Assembly (NCBI RefSeq): GCF_029168945.1
Contig: NC_083601.1
Coordinates: 21,356,160 to 21,420,159, forward strand
Direction: 5' to 3'
DNA length: 64,000 bases
DNA from: Cannabis sativa
Lineage: Eukaryota > Streptophyta > Magnoliopsida > Rosales > Cannabaceae
Shown: positions 46,796 to 64,000 of the stretch, one piece after another
Layout of the letters: every line of letters starts with the position of its first letter
Numbering within the stretch: the stretch's first letter is position 1
The notes under the pieces: model-generated
What the model saw: only the letters and a program-made list of their open reading frames with translations
What the model was told of the DNA's origin: nothing
Databases searched by the model: none
Position numbers and translations under genes: made by a program

Positions 46796-47060
46796 AATCT
46801 CGGGCATTTGAAGTATTCATCTGATTCAAAAGTTTAGTTGAAAATCAATTCAACTTACCAATAAAGGTTGTCCAAGCGGATGAAGGAGGTGAATATAGAC
46901 CATTTGAAAGATTTCTCAATGACCAAGGCATCAAATTTTAGGTTGTCTTGTCCACACACACACACATGAGCAAAATGGAAGAGTGGAAAAGAAGCATAGA
47001 CATGTCACTGAAACCGGTTTAACTTTGCTTGCTCATTCTGGACTTGACATGACTTATTAG

Positions 47061-51600
<4,540 letters not shown>

Positions 51601-51621
51601 ACATTTTCCTTTGAGGGGGAA

Positions 51622-51802
51622 TGATAACCAATAAACACGTGTTAGTTTTATTGGTTAGCTTAATTTGTTATTTCAGTTGATTTCTTGTAACAGAATCTGT
51701 TATTATAGAATTCATTTGCCTTGTACAAATTTTACTATAAATAAAGTGTTCCTCCTCAATTTTAAGCAAGCTAGCATTCTTGGTTCTGAGGCTTTTCTCT
51801 CT

Positions 51803-51874
<72 letters not shown>

Positions 51875-51921
51875 CATTATTTACACTCTATTTTAGAGTT
51901 TTTAGAAGTACATTATTATCA
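51622..51921 (+). repeat. Copia-2 3' LTR with (CT)n expansion
   Basis: Starts TGATAACCAATAAACACG after the polypurine tract and ends ATTATTATCA, giving TGATAA/TTATCA ends, about 300 bp. A TATA-like CTATAAATAAAG lies at ~51737. A (CT)n run of about 63 bp sits at 51808-51870. The right boundary rests on the inverted end only. Confidence 0.7.
51808..51870. repeat. (CT)n microsatellite
   Basis: Continuous CT repeat inside the Copia-2 3' LTR; it generates spurious Ser/Leu and Arg/Glu reading frames on the two strands. Confidence 0.95.
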
Positions 51922-54900
51922 GCATGATAGGGGCTCAATTGTGTATTCTCTTACTCTATCAAGGTCATATAATAATAAAATGATATTCATCGATACTTCT
52001 TTGTGTATGCCTCTATGTTATCTATGTGATGCATGTTTGTTGCTTTTGTTAGGCTATTAAATGTCATTTACTTATGTATTTATTTATGGATTGTATGAGA
52101 TTTATCATTAGAATGACTTATATTGTGTTTATCATACTTGTAGTTACACTCGACATGTGAAATAGCCTGCCCATGACATTGTAAACGTCATGAAAATAGT
52201 TATTTAATTTGCTATTGAATCCCATTAATGTTGCTTTTTTATTTTTGGCAACAAGAGATACTATTTGTATCTAATAATAATGCATGTACAAATTTGGCCT
52301 AAGGAGATTTATCCAGACGTGGGTCAGGGTGTGATTGACCAATTGAGGATGTCTTTTCAAAAAAGAAATTGACTAGTCTGCCCATACAAGTACCAGGGCC
52401 ACAAGTATGTACCAGAGCCCCAGAAAGTTCTACCTAGTGTACTGTACTTTTGGGATTAATACAGATCAAAGGGATCCTCACCTCCCTAAGAAAACGTGGG
52501 TAAGAAAACCCATCTAATACTTTTTTAATGGGTATTATTGAATAGGTCAAAGACTTGAATATCAGTAGTAGATGCCTCTGAAGGTTAATCCCAAAGCGAA
52601 ATTAATTGACAATTCAGCAAAAACGGTCGCGTTTGGTCGTTTACACCATTCGATAGGGGCAAGTTTTGTAAATTATGTGGAAAATGAAGGGTTTTTCTTA
52701 AAGAAAAAGCAAGAAGAAAAGATCAACCTAAAGATCACGTGGCCTAAAACAAAGCAATCAATGAATAACGTTAATGGGCCCACCCGTGAACTCACAATAA
52801 TAAAATTTTATATTTTTTTAAAAAAAGAAAAATAAAACTTGGGATTCAAAAATCCAAATCCACACTTGCACTCATAGATGTGGGACCCAACCTCATACGT
52901 TACTTATATTACATTATTTTAAAAGGAAAAAAAAAAAAACAAAGGGTGGGCGCCACCACGTTAGTATCACGAGGAAATTACTATCTCTCCCTGATTATCC
53001 GATGGGATTGTGACACGTGTCTTTATTCGATGTTTTGTGTTTGCATGTCCACTTGTGCACTACCATAACCAGTTAACCACTTCTCTTTGTTTCCGCGTTT
53101 CCCACGCGTATTTCTAACCTCTCCTCCACACCTCTATTCTATCTCATCTCATCTCTCTCATTTTTCTTTTTATTATTATTTTAATTAATAATTATATAAA
53201 AATAAAAATAGTTATTAGATTTTCTCTTAATAATTCTTCCTTGTTATCGTTTGAAATGATTTTTGTGCTCCCTTTTTTCACACATTACTATTATACGAAA
53301 ATTGAAAATTTTTGCAATACAGCTGTAATATGAATCTTCACGTGTGTCGATTTTAGTAGGTGATATTAAATTATTTCAAACTTTCCAATGAATTACCCAC
53401 TCAATTGTTCTTTTAAATCCTATTCCTCTACCAAAATTCTAATTTAAAATATTTTTTCAGAGAATTTAGTATGTATTAGATATGAGAAAATAATAAAAAG
53501 ATTGGTAAATCTACTCTACTATTTAAATAGATGAAAAATAAAAGGATGAACAAATAAAAGTGTATCCTAATAATGGTCGAATTGGAGCATATGTGTTTGT
53601 GTTTTATGATTAAGTGAATGTCCCTTGATAAGCTGCAACTGACATTTTTATTAATTAATAATTAATAAATATAGAAATCAAAACGAGTGTGGCCCCCACT
53701 TAGGTTGCATTGGTAAACTGCGGAGGTCGGTATGTAGATGAATCAATACGGCGCATAACGCCGTCATCACCGAAGTCGACTGTGTATGGGCCCACCAGCC
53801 CATTGCCAACTGACACAGAATCCCAAACCTTTATACACAAGTTTTCCTGAAATTACGATTATACCCTTGCATGTATTAAACTTAAACTAGGTCAAGTCTG
53901 ACAAGAGGGATTAGGGCGTGGTGGACCAATCGTAAAGAAAAGTCTAGACCTACAAAAATAGTCGACCAAGTTAATGTTTTTTCAATTAATCTATCTTTTC
54001 AGGAATTTCAGAAAAAAAATAAATTACTACTGTTAAGTGTTCATAATACTCCTTTTTTTTTTCTCCTCGTGAATGTATTATTTGATGGTTAATTAAGATT
54101 TTTATTCTTTAAATTTTTTAAATTTTATTATGTATTAAATTATGTTTTTTGAATTTTTTTAACGGTTAAAAATAAAATATTTAGATTTAAAAAATTTTAT
54201 CTAATTTTATTATTTTAATAATTCTTTATATACAAAATTATACTTTTGATATCTATCAAATCATAATTCTTGAACTTTAATATATACTAAATCATTCCTC
54301 TTATTTTTTTTACCATAAAAATTCTTAAATTTTAGTTCAATAAATTATTTTATTTGGTGTCTTTACACAGTTACGGTAATGTAGATATGGATCAGACTAA
54401 AATTAAATCAAGCTGACTATAGCAATGTGAATTAGTGGAGCCAGGAGTCACGTCAGGGGTTTGAGTTCAATAACTGGAGAAACACGTTAGAAATTGGATT
54501 GGATAGGAAACTATTGTACCAAACGATACTAAGAGAAATAATGAAAGAGATATCATTGCATTATTGGAAAATATTGGCATAATGGTGTGAAAGGTGTTAT
54601 GATATTTAATTAGAAGAAGTGCTGAATCGAGTTTAAACATGTCGTTTCATTGTGGACAGTTCAGTTCAATGATATCAGGTTGAGGATCAATACAACTTGT
54701 CCCCAAAATTACAACTTCACCTAACGCGCCAAAACAATTTAACATCTCCAAATAAGTGTGATGCAAATTTAGTACAAATGTTATATTAAATTTGGCACTA
54801 ACGTATTTTTTATAGCCATAAATAATACATAATTTTATTATTTATTTTTATATTATTTTATCAATATATTTAAGTTATAACATTAATTGTGAATTATTTG

Positions 54901-55015
54901 TATATTTTTTTATTATTTTTTATACTTTCAATAAAAATATTATATTTTGTTTTATTATAGCAATGTTAGTCTAAATATTGAGCAACTTTGGCCATGGCAC
55001 CCCTTATTTTTTAAG
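51922..55015. other. Intergenic DNA
   Basis: AT-rich with GC-richer patches near 52310-52460, 52980-53110 and 53690-53830. No coding domain, RNA gene or clear repeat end was recognised. Confidence 0.5.
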
Positions 55016-58256
<3,241 letters not shown>

Positions 58257-58262
58257 CACGTG
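58257..58262. promoter_or_regulatory. G-box (CACGTG) in the JAZ promoter
   Basis: A perfect G-box within AACACGTGTT, 428 bp before the JAZ start codon. MYC2-type bHLH factors bind G-boxes in JAZ promoters of Arabidopsis; function here is inferred from position. Confidence 0.6.
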
Positions 58263-58468
58263 TTGAAAATACCAAACGGAGGAGAACGACAGGTTAAAAT
58301 ATTAATATACAGAAGAACTGGGAAACTGCACAGAACCACGCCTTGAAAGGAAAAATAAAACCACATATATTCCTCGTGCTTTAACTCGAGCCCCCCAATT
58401 AAAATAATCAATTTCATTAAATTATTATTCATTTTTTAAATAAATAAATAAAATATAATATAAAGTTT

Positions 58469-58470
58469 CT

Positions 58471-58501
<31 letters not shown>
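58469..58501. repeat. (GA)n microsatellite in the JAZ 5' region
   Basis: A GA run about 190 bp before the ATG, probably in the promoter or 5' UTR, followed by a TATATATATAATA stretch. Confidence 0.85.
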
Positions 58502-58505
<4 letters not shown>

Positions 58506-58689
58506 TTGTATACGTACACATATACAATATATATATAATAGATGTCGAAGGGGTTGAAAATGGAGGTATATTAAGACCAGATATAGATGCAGAGTTTTCT
58601 TCAAGCACCAACATCCATAAAACTTTTTTAATTAAGGGATTCAATTCTTCACTCAAGTCTTTTCAGTTTTCTTTTTTATCTCGGAAAAT

Positions 58690-60593
58690 ATGTCGGTCTC
58701 ATCAGAAAACACAGAGGTTTCCGCCCACAAATCCGCTAGGTTTTCTGAAAAGCCCAGTTTCTCTCAGAAGTGTAGTATGTTGAGTCAGTATCTGAAAGAG
58801 AAGGGTAGCTTTGGAGATCTAAGCTTGGGGATGGCACGCACAATTGAACCAAACGGTAACTGTTGATTTTTTTTTCTTTTATAATTTCTACCTTTCTTCT
58901 TTGAGTTGGTAAAGCATAATTTCGTATTGGTTTGTCTGTTTTCTTTTTTTCCGGTTATGATGAGGATAGACTAATTTTGGGTTTGAATCTTATACGGATT
59001 TTTTTGCTAGTTTTAGTATTAAATTGGAATTATTATATGAAACTTTAATGATGATAATCAGCTAGATTGTGTAATAGGTAGTAGGAACAGGAAAAGATTT
59101 TTTTTTCTCTTTTTCTAAATTAAAATTGACTAATTTAGGAAGAGCATAATTATCCGGAAATGTGGATTTTTCATTTTTTTGGTTATTTAGTATTAAAATT
59201 AAGCAATTTTATTTATTATTTGTTCTTATCTTGCATGTCCCCGAAATTCTCTGATCAAATTGACAAATTCCACTTTGGTTGTTTGATATCTGTAGAACTC
59301 TCCTAGTTTTCCTGCTAAGTACTCTTAAGTCTTAATTGACTTTCTTTTGGGTGTACTATTGATAGAACTCGCTTTTGGGCTATCTTTTTTCTGGTTTCTG
59401 TTAGAGACCCATCTTAGATTTGATTAACATGTGATTAAAAATTCACTTGCGACATGTTGTAGACATTACAAGATCTGATATATGTTGTTGATTGTTCTAT
59501 TTTACAGGGGCAACAATGAATTTTTTTCCAGCTATGGAAAGCCAAACATACACAGCAGCATCACGAGACCTCAAGTTCATGAATTTGTTTCCTCAACAAG
59601 CTGGTTTTAGTTCCCCTCGTCCTGAGCGAGAAGCCCCCAAGATGGCAGATTATAGGTACGCCTGGTTGTTTGCTGAGTCAATAACTTAAAGCTTTTAGTG
59701 TATTGAAACTTAAACATTTGATATAACTTTAGACTGATTAATGCTTTGTTCGATATGATAACAGTCTGAACAAGCCTGCCACAGGAGAGCTTGAAAGATC
59801 CCAAATGACTATCTTTTATGGTGGACAAGTGATTGTCTTGAATGACTTTCCAGCGGATAAGGCAAAAGAATTGATGCTTTTGGCTAGCCAGGAGAGCTCC
59901 CACAACCTCACTGCCCAGGCCTCTAACCAGGCAAAGAGCAACAACGCCTTCCCATTTAACATGACAAAGAATCCATTTGATTCTGGTGTTTCGGTTCCTC
60001 CAAGTCCGACTGTTGTTCCTAACTTCGTCGGTAAAGCAATTCAGGAATCTGTTCAGCCGACCCCAAGTCCGAATGTTTGCGGTAAACTTCTTGAGCTTGA
60101 TTAGTGTTTTTGCCCATCTTTACAAATGCAATTGAATTTGTTTGCTAATTGATTCTTTGCTCTTCTATTGCAGATCTACCAATTGCTAGGAAAGCTTCAC
60201 TTCACCGATTCTTGGAGAAGAGAAAGGATAGGTAGGCATCAAAACATAATCTGCAAAATATATATTTTTCTTTCTATTAGAATTAGGATTAAAGAACTAC
60301 AGAGACAAGAGTGAATTGTTAGGCTTCATTAGCTACTCGCAACCAATTTTTTCATTAATAATAATAGCATCATGGTGGGGCTTTGTACCATAATATTTAT
60401 GACCAAAAATGGAAGTAGTTCTTTTCTTGATTGGCCTTTTGTGTTTATGTTTGGTTCATGGGATTAACCATTTGTTTGCTTTTTTGTTAACAGAATCAAT
60501 GCCAGAGCACCATACCAAATCCCAGAATTAGCTGCATCAAAGTCAACTGAAGGCAACTCATGGCTAGGCTTGGCTGCACAGAGAACACAGTAG
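58690..60593 (+). CDS. JAZ1: JAZ/TIFY jasmonate-signalling repressor (JAZ1/JAZ2 clade), complete, 262 aa
   Basis: Exons 58690-58855, 59508-59655, 59765-60081, 60174-60231, 60494-60593 join in frame (789 nt including TAG 60591-60593) with GT-AG introns. JAZ proteins bind MYC transcription factors in the nucleus, recruit co-repressors through NINJA, and are degraded through SCF-COI1 on jasmonoyl-isoleucine. Seen: an N-terminal segment like the cryptic MYC2-binding region of JAZ1 ([21 protein letters not shown], about residues 29-49); the TIFY motif TIFYGG (residues 120-125) opening the ZIM domain; the Jas motif from [20 protein letters not shown] (211-230) to APY (235-237). The degron carries Lys where Arg is common (LPIARK). 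Length fits JAZ1 (~250 aa). The start is the first ATG and gives [12 protein letters not shown]. No lesions. Confidence 0.95.
60232..60493 (+). other. Jas intron (intron 4 of the JAZ gene)
   Basis: Splits the Jas motif between KRKD-R and INARAPY. The donor GTAGGC puts TAG in frame right after the split Arg codon. If the intron is kept, the protein ends at once after EKRKDR, without the PY end. Retention of this intron is known in several plant JAZ genes. Confidence 0.85.
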
Positions 60594-61576
60594 TTTGATC
60601 TCATATATTATATGAAATATTAGGCTTTTCATAATTTAAGCCTTCTATCTTTCCGATTTTGCTGGGTTTAGGTCTACTGCTATTTTTCTCAGTTCTGTTT
60701 TATTTTCATTAATATAATAATTAATATATTTTTTGAACCATCTGGCTCTGGTGGACTGGAGCCTGGTTTTAGATCTAAGTATCTAACTCTTGTTTAATCT
60801 TAGATTCTGTAATTAAATTATAAATCAAAAGATTTTAGTTACTACTGGTAGATTTGAGTGCTTTCAATTTATTCTATGACTGTTATTCTTTATGAATGAT
60901 TGTATTGTATTGTATCCCCTGACTGGATGAAAGAGATGAACAAGTAATCACATATTTTATGCTTGCCTTCTTTGAATTTGAACAAGATATAGGTTTTGAG
61001 TTGTTTACTGATCTTTAAATTTTCTTCTTTATTTTATTTTTGGTACTTTGGGTGAGAAATTATTTGGAGTGCCTTGAACACTACCTTTTGATTCCTGCCA
61101 TTATTTTATGCTTCTAATAGGGAACAAAACGAATGTATTTTCTTTTGATAATATTGAAAATAAATAAATTGTTTTTTTATAACTCGTATCTTTCAATAAA
61201 GGTACCAAAATTATTAGATAATAGTGAAAATACTTTCCAACCACTCCCACCATCATTTGACAAATTAAAACATGGGGAATGGTATGAACAAAGGGTGTTT
61301 CTTTCTTCCATAAAATCCCAAATTTGTCACTTTCAATTATTGATTTGTAGTTCATGTTTTCAAAATAAAGAACTCTGCAAATTTTTTATTCTCCATTATA
61401 AAAATGAAACTAACTTGACCATTCCTTCGTTTGGATCAACCATGGACCATCAAACACCTCCTCAATGTTTTATTTAATAAATTATAAGATTTATATTTAT
61501 TAATGTCAAATATGCACGCGGACTGATTATTTGAACACCGAATAGTTATTATTATTAATGACATGTGAACAAAACA

Positions 61577-61614
<38 letters not shown>

Positions 61615-62560
61615 ACATGTACGACTTTTATTTCTTCATTTTTTAGGTCACTTATTGATTAGTTTAGGGCATCTTAAAATATAGCACGCACAGTTGATTA
61701 TTACTAAAAATTAATAGGAATGGCAGACACTAAAAAAGTCCACACACTCCACATGCATCACAAGTCAATAGGCCAGGAAAATTAGGTGTACTAGTTTTTT
61801 TTTTTAGAAGATTGGTGTAACATTTTATATTAAATTTAATCACGTTATTCACGTATATTTGTAAACCTCGAGATAATGTTTCTTTTCTTTTTTTTTAATT
61901 TAAGAACAAAAAATAAATAAATGGCCCAACAAGTAACAACCAGTAGTGGATGGTGTAAATAAATGTTAATGAATTGAATCAATTGGTCACATGGTAAGTT
62001 GTATGTGGTAGGGTCGAGCTTTTGTTTTGAGTTTTGACCATTTCTTTTCTTTCTTTCTTCTCTTTTCGTAATAGTATCTTTTTAATTTTGTTAATATTAT
62101 AGAACATGTGTGTTTTAGCCTTTTAGAACGCGTTTGCTTGTAGATATATATTATATCTCAAAAAAAAAGACCAATATAAAATATAAATTTGTATTGTTAA
62201 AGGCTAATTCTATGGTAGGCTAGGGTGTATTTAATTAATACCAACCCAACTATTAGTGACTATTTAGAGCATAGATTTTGTATTAATTAACGTCAAATGT
62301 ACGTTACTTTAACACCAAATTTGTCACTCACATAATAATATAGTATTTTAGATATTTTTGGATAAATTTTTATATTTTTTTTTGTACTATTTCATCTAAA
62401 GTAGATCATATTTTGTACCTAGCCTTAAGGCACCTAATTCTCTCTCATTAAGTAGGTGCGTGGTTTTGCTATATTTTTTTTCTTTAGAGAGAAAACATAT
62501 TATTTAAGATAAATCAACTATTACAAAAAAAAATTTGAAATCTTGGATAAGCATTCGTCT
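60594..62560. other. JAZ 3' flank and AT-rich intergenic DNA
   Basis: 60594-60730 is the likely 3' UTR with AATATAATAATTAATA words near 60710. 61578-61612 is a TTA trinucleotide microsatellite. No other gene or repeat end recognised. Confidence 0.55.
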
Positions 62561-62569
62561 AAATATACT

Positions 62570-63510
62570 CTCCTATAATAATAACAGAAGTAGCCAGTGC
62601 ATGGACAACATCATCCCCATACTGCAAAATGGCATTACAAGAACCACCACCAACATTGGCTGTTAAAAAATCAACATCCAAAATAATAGAATTTAAACTA
62701 ACAATTCAATGAGTATTATTCACCCCGCCCACAACCACAATTGAATCATAATTAATACTAACAAGATTAAATTCAAAATAGTGTGCCAACATTAGCCCCA
62801 TCCTGATAGCAAGAAGTTTCGCCACATTAACACTAAAGTCTCCCAAGAGTCTCACTACCCATGTCAACCAAAAAAATCCATCATCACCTCGAATCACCCC
62901 TAACCCCAAAAACCCCCTATCAGGTATCACCGATGCATTTGTGGCCACGAGAAACATCCAGCAAGCGGCGTAAACCACTGCACAATTCGACAAACTATCG
63001 ACGCTAAAGAAGAACATTCCATCAAGAGTCCACGCCGATGGTGCTCGTGAAATTCCATCAATTGGTTTTCGGCAAGCTCTGGAACAACATTAATTTTTTA
63101 TTGAGTACCACAAAACAACATTGAATTTTTATCATACCACAACCACCACATCACCATCATTACAAACTCAAAGCTCTCCCAAAATAACTCTTCAGAAAGG
63201 AAAATCAAAACCTTTTGTAGCAAACCCTAGCCACATCGACATAACAATGGCCAAACCCTAGGTGAACCCACGTAGGATGTGGAATAAAATAAAATAGCAT
63301 TGCATGTTCCAGAGTTTCAGCAACTAGTTCTTCACATATCGAGCACAAAGTCAAAACTTGAACCTTTCAGGACATAAGTTGTGTTGCTACTGGTAAGGCT
63401 GAATAAAATATTCGCCACATAAAGACCTTAACTTTAGGTGGCACACCAAGGTTCCAAATCCCATTCTACCATCGTACCAATTTAGTTGAATTACCTATTC
63501 TCTCTTGAGA
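62570..63510 (-). pseudogene. LINE-derived zf-RVT / RNase H fragment
   Basis: Read on the - strand from ~63470: a zf-RVT-type segment (NLGVPPKVKVFMWRIFYSALPVATQL; CSICEELVAETLEHA) and then an RNase H (RVT_3) part (GFLGLGVIRGDDGFFW; AKLLAIRMGLMLAHYF; VNNTH), continuing to GGGSCNAILQYGDDVVHALA near 62620. Several frame changes and stops. It resembles the C-terminus of plant LINE ORF2 and of the many 'putative ribonuclease H' relics; no poly(A) tail was resolved. Confidence 0.8.
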
Positions 63511-63522
63511 AAAAATGGAATC

Positions 63523-64000
63523 TATAACACCCTACTATATTAGACACGTTATTGTATTATTCTAAGCATTAATGCACTCCTTTGCTAATTAAAGAATTTT
63601 TTAAAAAACGTGAATAATTAAAACTTTCATAAATAAACTAAAACTTATATAAATATATTTTTAATACATATTTTGGGATCCCGATTTAAAAGCTACAAAA
63701 GTCGTCACTTAGTCACCCTCAAAATAAAGCCTAGCTCTCTCGAAGATCTGATCACTCTAGGTCTAACCACCTCGATATGTATAATCTTCATCTAGTCTGA
63801 GCTCATTGTAGTTCAGTCTTTACTTTGTCTTTACCTACACATGTAAATAATATATGTGAGCCGACAAATTCGGTAAAACAAGTATAAACATAGCATAAAT
63901 ATAAACTATATTATAATCAGGCGCCCATACACCCAATTACAATCCTATCCCGCGTTCTACACGTACTAGGTCTGGAATATTCGTACGACAAAGCTTAATA
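63523..64000 (-). mobile_element. Gypsy-type LTR, 3' part, running off the window
   Basis: On the - strand it ends AGGGTGTTATA at 63523, and includes TTTTGGGATCCC... reading as GGGATCCCAAAA and TGTAGGTAAAGACAAAG, both matched at the same places in the 47272-49553 solo LTR (GGGATCCCGA, TGTAGGTAAAGGCAAGG). The other end lies outside, so solo or full-length status is unknown. Confidence 0.75.

Noticed and set aside
51665..52060. 131-codon frame with poly-Leu/Ser (and its antisense Arg/Glu frame)
   Set aside because: Produced by the (CT)n microsatellite in the Copia-2 3' LTR.
62706..63017. A host ribonuclease H gene
   Set aside because: The flanking zf-RVT segment and frame breaks show it is a LINE relic.

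Overview
The window is nuclear DNA of a flowering plant, most likely a eudicot. Genes are split by GT-AG introns, intergenic DNA is very AT-rich, and most of the sequence is nested transposable elements. I cannot name the species from sequence alone.

Only two ordinary host genes are recognised. At the left edge is the 3' part of a glycoside hydrolase 28 (polygalacturonase-like) gene (1-1961, + strand). Near the right edge is a complete five-exon JAZ/TIFY repressor of jasmonate signalling (58690-60593, + strand). The rest is mobile DNA and its debris.

Region by region: (a) 3611-13155 is a large Mutator-like element, MULE-1, bounded by a 9-bp target duplication. It holds a decayed transposase (+) and a convergent decayed DUF1985/Ulp1-type C48 protease gene (-). 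(b) 13181-14762 holds two inverted-repeat elements with related ends. (c) 15863-22723 is a full-length Ty1/copia element whose 1231-bp LTRs differ at about 11 sites. It landed inside one copy of an older tandem duplication. (d) 23140-23868 is a small Helitron, followed by a 5'-truncated LINE and a MULE-type miniature element carrying a GGGCCC-rich tandem array. (e) 28126-31000 and 31026-31811 are two solo LTRs, each with a 5-bp target duplication. A MULE-type MITE and a Cassandra-type TRIM with 5S-rRNA-like LTRs (32698-33633) follow. (f) 35143-43883 is a second MULE, MULE-2, with long terminal inverted repeats and an 8-bp target duplication. It carries a DUF1985/C48 protease gene (+), a convergent MURA-like transposase broken by one frameshift (-), and a small ORF for a possible zinc-ribbon protein. 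(g) 45170-57440 holds a decayed Gypsy-type leader and gag, a copia element split by a Gypsy solo LTR, and a second copia fragment split by a hAT-type MITE. (h) After the JAZ gene come a LINE fragment and a Gypsy LTR that runs off the window.

The most interesting signal is shared by the two MULEs. Their non-coding DNA (introns, UTRs, subterminal regions) carries clusters, typically quartets, of a short element-specific word repeated every 11 bp, about one helical turn. The word is GTTG in MULE-1 and TGTCGA in MULE-2. In both elements it is inverted between the left and right arms. Each element also encodes a DUF1985/C48 protein. This resembles, by inference, the VANC anti-silencing systems of Arabidopsis VANDAL MULEs, in which a TE-encoded protein recognises short motifs clustered in its own non-coding DNA. 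Here two unrelated words follow the same 11-bp geometry, which is worth testing experimentally.
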